Source: Sipunculus nudus (taxonomy: Eukaryota; Annelida; Sipuncula; Golfingiida; Sipunculidae). From it: 64,000 nt of DNA. The stretch spans positions 49,073,558 through 49,137,557 of the forward strand of contig CM049310.1 of the NCBI GenBank assembly GCA_026874595.1, read 5' to 3'. Positions within the stretch are counted from its first letter, which is position 1, and every line of letters starts with the position of its first letter. The translations under genes and the position numbers were made by a program. The notes beneath the pieces are model-generated. The model was given only the letters and a program-made list of their open reading frames with translations. It was not told the DNA's origin and ran no database searches. Positions 34,804 to 46,982 of the stretch are shown here, one piece after another.

Positions 34804-36990
34804 ACTTAAAAAGTGGTGAATGAGTACTGTACAGGTTGTAAAATTTTAATGATCTGTTCTTGCCTAAAGCATTAGCAAAAGGGAAGCCTTGGGTAATTTT
34901 GCTCTGGAATCATTTTCATTCTCACCAAAAGAAACTAATTTTGTTGTCATAGTAATCATGATGTCATAGGTATGACCTAATTTGAGTGATGTGTTACAAA
35001 AGGTGAATTATATGTAACAGCTGTGTCTAATGGGAACTGAACCATTTAATTTGAGCTTAATCTTGTCAAGTTGTGAGAGACCAATCTGTCCAGCAGGAAT
35101 ATCTTATTTGAAGTGAAGCAAGCTTGTTGACCAAAGAAGCTATAGATGACATCTGTAGAGGTTTTGTTTTTGTTCTTTTATCCATTGTTCTTCACAGTCC
35201 TTTATAACCATGACCTGTATGCCCTTGATTTATTGCCTTAACCTGCCAGGGCTGAAATAACACTTCAGAATCTTGATGAAAATGGGACAAGGGTCCAAAT
35301 TGTGATAACACTGGCCCTGTCTTGCACCCATAATCCACATATTGAGTGACAGCAGTTATAAGATCTGATGAACGTTATTGGCTTTATTGTACCAGGTAAA
35401 CAAAGTGTTTCTTTCATTAGGGCTCCTAACTGCTTGTGATCAGGGGAATTTTAATGTGATGTCTGTTGGCAGTTTCAGTTTTTGTACAGGTTATCAATGG
35501 ACAATAGAACAGTGCATTATTATCATCCATAACAACACTTGTAATATTGCACCAAATGTAGTTGTAAAAGAGGAGAGGTTAACATTATATTTTTAAACAG
35601 TTTCAATTTTTTTCAATTTTTTCCAGTTGTGATAAAGCCACAGATAAACCATTTTTTGAACCAGTTCCAAGAGAGCTTGTAACTTTGAAAGTAAAACTTA
35701 TCTAGATGTTCCTCAATGATGTGGACCTTCTGCTGGTAACCTAACTTTGTGTCAGGTCCTTCCACTTTACCATGCAAGCTTGTCTTATTATTTACATGCT
35801 GACTGGTCCAGTATTGGATACTCTTCAATATTTGGGCACAGTATGGGTTTTCGTTTGGTTTTTAATTTTGCTAAACAGAAAAAATGACCAAGCAGTGTCA
35901 TGTTCTAATAAGAAAACAGGGTAAATGTATACGAGTTATGAATCCTCATTTAAGGTAAATTACGTAAGGTAAGCTCATAAATTCATCTCATCTACACATT
36001 AATAAACCAACTTGAACACCAGCCTTTTATATTTATCATTAATATTCGCCTCCTTCATAACTATAAATTTTTATAAGAATTGTAGACAGCCAGAACTAAC
36101 TGTTGCTCTTTTATCTGAAATTATTACCAGATGGGTCTAATATGGCAGAGTCCAAATTTCTGTCATCAGTACATGTGGCCGCATATTTTGGAGAATAAAG
36201 ATTAAGGTGTGGTCTGGAACGATGCATTATTGCTATGTGCTGTGCATTTCAGGAAGTAGAATGAGGTCCGGTGAAATAAATGCATGGGTTAAGTCACACG
36301 TATAATGATAGTATCTATCAGTCATTGGTGTATAGATTCTTGGTGGTTTCTTTTATTATTTCTGGAAGTTGGATTCAGTCCAATGTATGCATATTTCAGG
36401 AACTGCATGTGACAGTCATCCCATTGGGATAAAAACATGTATATGATATCCATATACCAACTATATGTAGTGAATATTGACTGATATAAATCAGCTGCAC
36501 GTGGCTTTATCTTTCAAGAAGTTTTGAGAATGAGAGACCGAGAGAATGAGTGAATGAAAATAGTATCAAAATGCTTTGTGTGATAAAAGGGTTTACCAGT
36601 ACCAGGTACGTTTTATTTGTATATTATGTATATTTTGTTATATCGTCTCATATAAATAAACCGCTAAAAAAATATGCCGTTTTGTTTTTCGTCTGAATAT
36701 AAAAAACTTGTGTGTAATGGCGTGTGTACTCTAGCCATTGTATTCATGTATGTTACTCATGTAATAACCCAAGGCATTGCGTAAAAAATATACCCTGCTT
36801 TTAAGGTATTGGTCTTGTCTTATCAATTATATAGGCACCCCTATACCTTCCCGATACCTTGCTGTATATAACTGACTCGTGACTTGATAACTGGAGAGTG
36901 ACGTCACGGTAGTTCCAATTGGAAACGGTACAATTCATGACGAAGATGGTTACTAAAACAAACTATTGATAGTGGGCCGATGTTTTACAT
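34804..36990. other. Gene-free stretch between convergent transcription units
   Basis: No supported gene. It separates the plus-strand TMEM141-like gene from the candidate minus-strand terminal exon at 37.07 kb. A perfect CRE TGACGTCA lies at 36899-36906 within GTGACGTCAC, close to TATATAA at about 36,865. No adjoining exon was found for it. Confidence 0.5.
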
Positions 36991-36999
36991 GAAAAGTCA

Positions 37000-37005
37000 T
37001 TTATT
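37000..37005 (-). terminator. Polyadenylation signal for the candidate minus-strand gene
   Basis: AATAAA on the minus strand, 66-71 nt after the stop codon of the candidate terminal exon at 37,071. The proximity supports that exon being real. Confidence 0.4.
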
Positions 37006-37070
37006 TTGTTTCTACGAGCTACATGCACATACAGTGTCTTCTATACAGGATATAAACACCACTACAAAAA

Positions 37071-37264
37071 CTAGGCCATACAATAACAGGTCGGGTCTGT
37101 GCATGGCCGCTGTTTGTCCTGAATCTGTAACCACTGTTTGTTATCCGGAGCGAACACATGTTTGCACTCCTCTTCTAGTATAGTACAACTGGGGGAAAGA
37201 TCAGGTTTTATTGAACACCTAGCTGACACCTCCCCCAATATTTTACATGAGTCCTCAAGAAAAG
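37071..37264 (-). CDS. Candidate cysteine-rich terminal exon, unrecognised gene
   Basis: Minus-strand open segment of 65 codons after a good acceptor (TTTTTCATTTAG at 37267-37265), entered in phase 1 and ending in TAG. The residues are rich in cysteine and charged amino acids: FLEDSCKILGEVSARC, then DLSPSCTILEEECKHVFAPD, and a tail with C..PTCYC. Composition is more protein-like than the surrounding DNA, and an AATAAA follows the stop. I do not recognise a family. Upstream partners are unknown; the nearest candidate on this strand is the first exon at 42,234-42,338, but the phases do not join directly, so at least one further exon is needed. Confidence 0.4.
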
Positions 37265-38279
37265 CTAAATGAAAAAGAAAATTAAAAAACAGTATTATAT
37301 CCGATTTATATTGTATATAGTATGTATAACATAAAAAACGATCAGGAACATGTTGTCTAAGGTGAACTCTACACATTAATTTCAAGCAGGCATGTCTGTG
37401 TGTTTGCAAGGTCAGGAAAGGTTGTGGCGATAAAACCAACATTGCCTGTTTAGGCCTACCTTTCACTCTCACATAAATATATATACTTGTTCACAAACGA
37501 TTAATATAACATGAACATGCATTCCCAAGGTAAGACGCTTTTATTCCGAACAGGTATGTTTGAATGCTTTCAAGTGTGTATCTTCTGCGAAAGATCGTGG
37601 CGATGCATGCTCCCTCCGACAATGGCGGCTGGGATAAAAAAAGAACTGTATGGAAGTTCTCAAATTAGGCCTATAACTTTCGAACTATGCTAAATCTCAA
37701 GTGAATACTAAAGTACTTCCAGGTAGACCTGACCTGACGCGGGTTAAGATGTCAAATATAGGAGAACTCGACCAATTATAATTTAACAGGGCGGATTGGA
37801 AAATTTCACATTCTAATCTGTCAGAAATGTTTCGGTATTTCTTTTTCTGCTTAACGGTAGCGTGTACACAGTTTCACCTTATATATAGGCTTATGGACCA
37901 AACCGTCAGCTACATGTATTCAGAGGGTTTAAAGACGAACTTCACGCCTGCGGCACCAGCTATTGTAGTTATATTATTAATCTTCGTCGGTGGTGCCACT
38001 CAACCGTTGCAAACGCAACTCCTCTGACGCAACGCCTAGAGGCCCTTTTTTCTGTCCTGAAGTGTCGGAAAGTGTCCAGATGTGTCCTTAGGGGTCATAT
38101 CCCAGATTTCCCTTAAACTATCAGCAATTTTACTTTATTTCACGAAAAGCCTACCGGGGCACCATAAATCAGAAACTATCATTATCTCCTCAACTAATGG
38201 AAATGATCTGTAAAATAATGTTTATAATTACAAATAAAATCCATATATCTCATCAATGAAATATATGTACTTTGTCACA

Positions 38280-41200
38280 CCCTATGTATATAAGAAGCGG
38301 GGTCAGTACAGGCATGTTTATTCCAGCGTGTTCTGCCAACTGACTAATCTGTCTATAAAGTGATTTAGATATATGTAACAATCACAGAATAAATGTACGA
38401 CTGATTCTGTTGTTTTTTGGGGTTTTTTTTGTTACAAAATGAACACATGTTGGTATAAGTTATGTTCCATCTGTACAGTTTTTCATTCACATACAATATA
38501 TTGTGAATTATTCTAAACTGAAATTGCCTCAGAAACATGTCCAGAGTGGTACTGTGTATATGGTCAATTGCATCTTTCGAGAAAAATACTAGAGGTCAGC
38601 TTTCTTCTAGTTAAATTGTAGTAGCGGGCTCACTTGTATAGTCATTTATAACTATATGATAACCCTACGGTATAATTAACTTTTCTTAAGTCTAGGACTT
38701 GATTTTTCATTCAAGATAACAAATGTCTGTAACGTAATTATCACCCATGTTCCCTGATTTTAGAATTAATTTCCACTCCTTTGGTATTGCATGCTGTATA
38801 CGGAATACCAGAACATAAGGCCTTTTTTTCAGGGTGAAATATTTCCGAAATTTGCTTAGCATCTCCATTCGGTTCGTATAAATCATGAATACATTTTTTT
38901 CCAATGTCATCAAAAAGTCTATAGTATACTGATTTACCTGCTATTTTGATTTATATGTTATTCCAAATGGATTTTTGTTAGTACGTTGTGGATTTGCAGG
39001 ACAAAATGAAGTAAATATATCTTTTATTTTAAAAACAGTATGTATAAAATTAGATATTTTTCTTTTCATATTACAAAAAATCAAAATTAGAATTCAATAT
39101 TTCTACACCACCGAAATATTTCAGATAGATATTAGGTATGACTATGAATTTTGCACTTGATAACTTTTTCATTCGGATCATCCACATAATTCTTTGACTT
39201 TTCAATGTGGCATTGATATCTGGCATATTAATACCGCCATTTTCTTTTTCACTTACAAGTACCCTATATTTAATCTTTGGTTTTCGTCCAAACCATATAA
39301 AATCTACCATTATACGTTTAACTTTTTTTTATAAATTCTGGAGTTGGATTCATAATATTCATAACATATTTTAATTTGGATTTTCGAAAGATTTTTATCA
39401 CTGTATTTCTTCCAAAGACTGTAAAAGAACACGATTCCACATATTAAGAGCGATTTTTATCTTTTCATAGACTTTTTCGAGAATGAGGTTGTGACAGAGA
39501 GTTTCGTTATATGTAAATCATATTCCTTGGATCTTCATCGCATCCTTTTGTAAATATACTCATGTCTCTTGACGAAAATGCTGCAGGAATGGACCAGCCA
39601 TGCCGCCTCACATGCATTCCTTATAATTTAATTCTACTGATGAAACTTGAGCAAATTCATCTTATATTTGTTTTACTTCAATCATTGAGTCAGCATCTCT
39701 TAAAATGAATGTAGTGTCCTCTGCAAATAGACATTGTTTTATTTGCGTATATTATCTATCAAGATTCCTTTCACATTATTTGTTTGTCGCTCCTTTATTG
39801 CCATAACTAATACAAATAGATATGGTGCAATGGGGTCGCCTTGCCTTGTGCCTTTTCCATTTTAAAATAACCATATTAGTAAAACCATAATTCATTACAC
39901 AGCTCTCTTATCTATTATGCATTAACTTTATCCATCTAATGAAATCATTTCGTAACCCGAATTTCTCAAGTACAGTAAATAGAAATACATGATCGATCGA
40001 GTCAAAAGCAGAGACAAAATCAACCGCAAACATAATAGCATTATAATCTTTTAAATAACAAAAATTTAATATATCATTTATTTGACGAGTTGTATCTGAT
40101 ATTCTTCTGTCTTTTATAAAGGCAGTTTGATCATGATCTATTATTCTTGGTAGGTTGTTTTGTTTTCGTTGTAATAATGTTTTGCTTTATATCTTTGCAT
40201 CTACATTGACCAAGCTGATAGGCCTCTGAGAAGTTAACTGTGCATGTTATCCTTTCCTGGCTTCTTAATCAGCGTAATTACCGCTTTTTTTTGACTTAGT
40301 GTTTTTTTACTTAGTTTTACTTAGCTTCTGTCAAAAGAATGTTCAAGGTCGTCACCAATCAAGTCGAAAATAGTAACATAAAATTCTTTTGGTAGTCCGT
40401 CGTTACCAGGAGTCTTATTGTCCTTAATTTCCTTTAAGCTATTTAAAATTTCTTCCTTGCTTATCAATCCCTCACAAGCATATTTTTCTTGTTCTGACAA
40501 TAGCGGTAAATTTAATCGTGAAATGAAATTTACATTATCGCTCTTTTTGTACATTTGTATTTACATTTGCAAATTCACGTTTAAAAAGGATTCAATTTCG
40601 TCCATAATTTTATCCTGATTGACAACTTCCTTATCATTTATAATCAATTTCCTCAAAGCTGATTTTTTCTTATTCTTTACAATAGTGTTAAAAAATTATT
40701 AAGAACTTCCATCGCCTTTTTAAAAATCGACACTGTATCTGACAATTAATCCCTCAGTGTGTTTCTCATAATATTCTTCAATTTCTTGTCGAATGATAGT
40801 ATAATTATTTATAGTATTTTTCTGCGTCCGTCTAATAATTTATTTTCTGAAATATATATTCTCCATTTTACTCTTTGGCTTCATCTTTGAGAAGGTAATA
40901 GAAAATTGTCTTATTTTGAATTTTAAATAATCCAACCAAGTATTTTCATCGAAATTGCAACTCTGTAGTAATTTAATGTGATCTCTAAAACCTGTTACAT
41001 AATCTGTGTTTTTCAGTAAGGATAAGTTTAACTTCCAATTTTATGGGTCATGTAATATTTTTTTAGTATGAAAGAAGTCGCTAATAACGGCGAGGTGATC
41101 AGTAAATATTGCAGGCATAATTTTTGCATTGGTCACATTTGCATTTTAATTGGAAGAAACAAATATGTAATCCAGCCTTCGTTGTCTGAGAGGACTTGTT

Positions 41201-41730
41201 TACCTTCATGTATATCTATACGGGCGTCAGGGTATTTTACTTTAAATAAGTCAATTAAATCTGCGTATTAGTTAAGCAACACGTTGGATCGACCTCGTCT
41301 TAGGAGTTTACTTTTCTCCGTCTGCGTCGAGATATGAAAGACAAATATTAAAATCACCGCCCCAGTTTTTCCGGATCTATTTGTAAGTTTGTTAGTATTT
41401 CCAAGATATTATCATTTAAAAATCACTTGTTGTGTTTCGGTAGAAGGAGCAGAAGTATTTATGAGCAACACCTTTATCCCTTGAATTAAGGTTTGTACAA
41501 TAATAAAGTGTCCATCTTTATCTATATATTTTAACATTTCCTGAAATTTTAAATGACGACCTACAAGTAACAGCACCTCTCTTGCTTGATTTGTACCATG
41601 AGAAAAATACGTAGATCCAGGCCTCTCTTGTAACCATTCTGATTCCACAGTATCTGTACATTGGGCCTCCCGCAGAAATATTACACTTTTTTTCTGCTCT
41701 GTTGTTCAACAACCAATTATAGATATCCAG
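38280..41730 (-). mobile_element. Decayed L1/Tx1-type LINE
   Basis: Minus-strand non-LTR retrotransposon remnant, about 3.4 kb, broken by many stops and frameshifts. In order: an APE-type endonuclease fragment (about 41,720-41,380) with a degenerate IFLREAQ (normally a Q-E-T-H-type motif) and YFSHGTNQAREV; the start of the reverse transcriptase (about 40,560-40,320) with LKEIKDNKTPGNDGLPKEFY; motif A MFAVDFVSAFDSIDH (about 40,030); GTRQGDPIAPYLFVLV (about 39,850-39,800); and the catalytic box read as FAEDT (about 39,725). A C-terminal part follows with FIWFGRKPKIKY and ENGGINMPDI (about 39,300-39,180), and finally ESVVHLFCDC (about 38,400). RNA-templated insertion is the known role of intact relatives; this copy cannot encode a functional enzyme. 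Confidence 0.88.
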
Positions 41731-42233
41731 TCTTTTCTTTTGTTGTTCTAATTCCTGTTATTACCGAAGTCCGTCATTTAGAAAACTCTTTAGGTTGTAC
41801 ATTGTCAGTGTCTGTAAATCGCTCGATAAAAACTGTATGAATTTCCATATAATACATATGTTAATGATTAATATACAAACTAGGTGCATATTCATGCCCA
41901 GTGTACATACTTCCCAAGGAACAAGTGACTGAAGTACTTCTGTCAGATAGTAATCTATTACTGATAGAGCACAAGATACATAAATAAGCTGGTGACATAA
42001 TTCCATAATATACATAAATGTGAGTGTACGAGCGTGTGGAGCCTTTGGAACAAGCTGCTCTGTGGTGGTTTCAAACAGTATTTAAGAGGAACTACAGTCA
42101 ACAGAGAAATTCATGTTAGTGAGACAATATGGTATCAAACTCCTAATGCCACAGGTTATAAATAAGAATATTGAAACAACCTCGTGTTAATTGAATTTGT
42201 AATCAAATCCACATCTAATCCAAGTTAACGTAC

Positions 42234-42338
42234 CCATGTAAGGTCAGTGGATGCCCTTGAGTTTGTTATAAAATCCCAGTTAGCAGCCATTTCCTCACGA
42301 TACAGCTGAATAGCCTCTGTTTCATATTTTTCAGCCAT
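42234..42338 (-). CDS. Candidate first coding exon of an unrecognised minus-strand gene
   Basis: Starts at an ATG (42338) and encodes 35 residues: MAEKYETEAIQLYREEMAAN, then WDFITNSRASTDLTW. It ends at a consensus donor TGG|GTACGT (42233-42228), phase 0. About 80 bp before the ATG the minus strand has CTATTTATATATAG, a strong TATA-like element. Acidic, amphipathic composition and the combination of TATA, ATG and donor argue for a real first exon. No family is recognised and no signal peptide is present. The next exon was not found with confidence: a possible short one at about 41,910-41,960 (IDYYLTEVLQSLVPWE between CTCTATCAG and GTATGT) needs another exon to correct the phase. Confidence 0.45.
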
Positions 42339-42403
42339 TCTCTCTGTTCTGCTTTAAGACAGTCATTTTCCGTCCCGTCTGAGCTGTCAATCAGACACTC
42401 CCT

Positions 42404-42421
42404 GCTCTATATATAAATAGG
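42404..42421 (-). promoter_or_regulatory. TATA-like element before the candidate first exon
   Basis: CTATATATAAATAG on the plus strand, CTATTTATATATAG on the minus. It lies about 75 bp before the ATG at 42,338, compatible with a 5' UTR of roughly 40-50 nt. The sequence is nearly symmetrical and could act in either direction. Confidence 0.4.
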
Positions 42422-43688
42422 CTTCTCAGTACTACAGTCTTAAGTTATCTGAATTATTGTACAGGAGCTTCTCTGTCTGAAGACTGCTTACGTGTACGAA
42501 TCATTTCCTTTTATACTAGCGGGAAAGGAATATTACACGAGCATGCCAATAATAATTCACTCTGCATATGTCTGCATGTTTAGCTAAATCACGCCCTTAT
42601 ATAAACACATGTATAGATTCAACATTATTCGAGCGTATGTACCTATTCATTATGATGACTTGTTTCTTACCAAAACTTAAAAGACCTTGTTTTTTAGTTT
42701 AAATTTTCTCTCGGAAAGTCATCTTTGTGGCGTTAATAGTCCAAAAAGCTTAACGAGTGTTTTATTATTTTTACTCTTTCTGACAGTGACCTTAGCAATA
42801 ATCGAAGCTGCTTCTGGTTTTATTATTAATGCGACTATAGTTCATTTGTCAGTCGGGGTACACTGAATTTCAAACTGTACGCGGTTCATATGCATGATGT
42901 ACGAGTCCCCCTTTTTTTTTTGGTTGATCTTATTTCCACATTTACCAATTTGTGCATATGAGGACGACCATTTACAAAAAGCTATACTTTCCCCATTATC
43001 TCAAGAACTTTGAACAAACATTGCATAGATGAAGGTTTTCATGGCTAAAATTGTTATACTTCATTATGAATAATGATTGGTGCACATTTTTATTTTCAAC
43101 GTGCAAATATGGTTTGCAATTGGTAAAATGGTTAAAACCAAACGATTGTATTACTATTAATTAGCCAAACATGGAACATGCAGGATGAACATGCGGGGAG
43201 GGTAAATCTTTCTCTCTCTTTTTCACAAATTTCGTTTCAACACTGGCATTTATATCAGGCAAATGACAAATATTTACAGATACAGACTTTCCTAGAGGAT
43301 ACATTGCAGCCCTCGATCGAGTTTGGTGTATACATGTCATATGTATCCATTTTATTCCAAGGAGAAGAAAATGAAAATGACCACAACCAGGGGATGAAGA
43401 TGGCAGAACACAGATGTGTCGTATACGCGCTTGACAGGGGCGGGGGGTCTCAACGCCATACCTGGTCCACATGTAAAGTGTAAGTGTAGCAGAGAAGGTA
43501 TACGTATATAGCTCTCACATTTTTATAGAATCTTTATAGGCCCAATCCTTTGTAGACACGTATATATCTGTATATATATATATATATATATGATTACAGA
43601 ATATTAGTATATATAGTACATCTGATTCAAGCACATTATCAATACGTGTCTGTCTAATAATGAGGTTGTAGGTCATAATAATATTAAA

Positions 43689-43739
<51 letters not shown>

Positions 43740-46468
43740 TACATGGCTAATCAGTAATTAATTTTCATCAGTCATATGCAGTATTCGTTTTGTATTTGAA
43801 CGAATTCAGAGGGTAACTCACTGTAACAGTATATGAAGGTGTAGTTGTGCGACTCGAGCATGCATGAATATTACTTATTAGCCGACATTATACCAGAAGT
43901 ATACAGTGGACCAGCACAATGACGTCACATGGACTTCGTTCATTTGTGAAACCAAATGCCTCATCCGCGCATTGTCAGACAGGTCAGTGACTCAATAACT
44001 CGGTGGAGAGGGAGGTCACTAAGGTCGGATTACAGAGTCGCATCAGATCCGGCCTGCCAAGATCTTCTTTCGTCAGACCTTTATGCGTTATGTTTTTATG
44101 GCTTTGAATATCCTTACATATACATATATATGTAAGCATATACATAAGTAAGAAGAGATTTCAGTGAAAACAAAATCATTATAGTTTACCTATGATTTTT
44201 TTTATGATCACGGAATGAAAAGAGTAATTAAGAATGTTGACGGTCATATAGAAAACACACGGACTCATAATTCCAGGTAACGCATGGATTATCTACGAGT
44301 AAGTCCAACCGTTGTAGATTCACTGTTACAAAATTATTCTCGAACAATGACGTTAAAAGCTCAAGTAAAATTTACAGCCGCTTTTTAAATTAAGCAATAA
44401 AAAAAGAGCTTGAAATAAACTTTATTCACAAATAATATGAACGTATTAATAGATGCAAGAAAATGGTCTTTTATAGATGTTTTTTGTCCCGCGCCATGAC
44501 CTCGGACATCTTGCCACAACAGGACTGCCAGAGCCCAACGTTAACCCCCTTCTTGGGCGGACACTGTATATAGGCCTATGCATGGGTGTAGAAAAGATAC
44601 AGGGAAACATATGCGCTGCAGGTTAGGGGCATTTTAAATGTAACATAACAATATTGTATCTGGGAAGTTTAGCTTTTTAACCAACGGTAGCATGTTGGCC
44701 GGAAGTTACATAAATATGTTTCCCAGTGTATTTTTTCAATATGCCTATTCCCAAACCTTTGGTATTCACCAGTTAAAATAGGCCCATTCCTTTTAATGCA
44801 AATCTACACAACATGCCGAGTTGACCTACAGTGGCGGATTAAGAGGGGACGCATGCAGGGAACGCGTGTTCCTCTTTTTCGACAAAAAACATGGGAAATA
44901 GAGAGTTATGTATGCTTATACCGAAAGTCAATTGTTTGATATTGCGTTTTCCTCCCGATATTTGTGCATGCGAGTTTTTTTATAGTCTACCAACAACGGC
45001 GCACGGTTTTTTTTTTTTTGTTTTTTTTTTGCAGGGGTAATGTACACCTCGCCAGCTCGCCAAGAAAATAAAAAACTTGCTCCATTCTTGAAATGGTATA
45101 TATTATAAACACAAATATAGCCCATTTATCATACTTTAAGATTTCTTTAACGAAATTTGTGCCACAGTTCAAATTAGCAACATAATCAAAGAACTGGTCA
45201 TCATTTGCAAGAAAATGTTGATCCAAGAAAAAGGGACAGGCGATTCTTTTTTTAATGGCCTTAGTTTGTGAGTAATATTGCTTATGCTGTTTTTCAGTGG
45301 CAGTAATGGGGAGACAAACTCTGCAAGAACGAATTATAATTGTTTAGGGGTGTCACCAGACAAGTTGTTAAGGTAAAAGCTATCCAAGATATTCGGTCAT
45401 ACCGATTTTCATAACAATAATCCAAACGTTCTTGGGATATTTTGTTCTGTGATTTTCACTGAAAATGGACCAATTCTACTAAAACTGAAGATCCGTCGTG
45501 ATTTTACAAGTTAAAATATCGCTCGCAATGATTGTCAGCGCTAATATTTTGAAGTCATGATATCTCGGACGTTTTGTCCCATGCCTCCCGCTTCCCTTGC
45601 AACCTATCGATCCCTTAATTAACAATGAACTTTCCATCTGAGAAAAGGCGAATATAAGCGATGATGGAGGAAACATTATTTTATAGGATCTGCCGGTTGG
45701 AAAGTGTACGAAATATTTCATGATGTGGATTTCTATGAGATTTCCTCCGAGGTGTGGGCTTTAATTAAGAGTCCATGGAAAAGTGTATTTTATTCTCGAG
45801 TTGATCAGACCACGTCTCTTGGCCACTCGTCGGTCTCATCTAGTGGCTGCCATCTGGTGGTGGCAAATTGTACTATTAGTGTTACAATGCCTTGACATAC
45901 AAAGATGAGAGGGTTTTGTGATAGGAGTCTAGTTTGTCTCTAATGAAAGATGTTTGGAGAAAAACGATTTTAAGCGTGCTTATTATTGATAAATTGAAAG
46001 TCTCTATCCAGTAGTATTTGTATTCCTGCCTAATTGAATCACATTAAAAATGCAAGGCTAGTCACCTTACAATAGGGCGCTCAGAGGACATTACGAAAGA
46101 GAAAAAAAAGGGGGGGGGGGGGGAACAACACACTAAGCCAGGTGAACAAGTTTGTCGGGAATGCCTGTACACTCGGACTCTTGCGAGACGCAAATTCGAG
46201 CGCTTTTTTGCATTGTGTAAACTGTTTAGTTTTTTTCTATTTTTCATTTGTTACGTGCATTCGAATGGTTGATAGCTCTTCTATAATTCTGGTTTTAATA
46301 CAATAAATCGATTGCATCTTAGTGAAATTTACTTATTTTAACAAAAAACGAGGAATTTTGAGGGGTGTTCGTCTGTAGCTTCAGACTTGCTTTTTGACAA
46401 AATAAAATTTTTTGTAGGTAATTTTTGTTAGGAACATTCTGTATGTTTCACTGGTAGATCTTTATATA
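42422..46468. other. Gene-free stretch
   Basis: No supported gene. Contents: (AT)n at about 43,571-43,591 and 43,694-43,737; a perfect CRE TGACGTCA at 43920-43927; a transposon-end-like CAGTGGCGGATTAAGAGG at 44,830; poly-T/poly-A tracts at 45,008-45,030; a G-run at 46,109-46,122. Open frames at 43.2-43.5 kb and 45.5-45.9 kb have neither domains nor consistent splice sites. Confidence 0.5.
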
Positions 46469-46474
46469 TTTATT
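46469..46474 (-). terminator. Possible polyadenylation signal of the zinc-finger gene
   Basis: AATAAA on the minus strand about 510 bp beyond the stop codon at 46,983. It is a plausible but not unique 3' end; a T-rich downstream element is not obvious. Confidence 0.35.
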
Positions 46475-46982
46475 GCTCAAGCAGGTCAGCTGGCCATGGT
46501 GTGACCATGATTGGGTCTAGTTTTTTAGGCCAAATCAATTCATTAAACTGCACCAAAATGTTAATTAGAGTGGAACAATATCGAATCATAAATTGATGAG
46601 GCTATTTTGAGGTTAATGATATCATGGATGACTAAATACCTACCTAAGAGTTTTCAATATTATTCTAAGAAAAAATGTGTAAACTTTCAAAATGATAAAT
46701 GAAAATGCACTGAACAATTTTTCAACATGTTTAATAATCTTCAAGATATGGCATCACTGTAAGAAGTCAAATATATGTCGCACCTGTCCTATCTAGGATC
46801 ACCACTTGTGATCATCAGTGCTTGAAACAAATCAAGCAAACATTTCATTTTTTTTAGACAGAAACTATATACAAAAACTATATAGCTTGATTACAGTGCT
46901 GATAAGAAAACACCAGTCCATATAGATTCCCTTTTGCTTTATCACACTCCGACCCATGAATGAGTTGCAATTGGGGAAATAA

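Noticed and set aside
36899-36906. Perfect CRE as promoter of a plus-strand gene
   Set aside because: A TATA-like element lies nearby, but no coding exon follows in the next kilobase on the plus strand; eight-base palindromes are expected a few times by chance.
43178-43483. 101-residue plus-strand and 103-residue minus-strand frames
   Set aside because: Overlapping frames on opposite strands, no domains, no consistent splice sites; probably chance.
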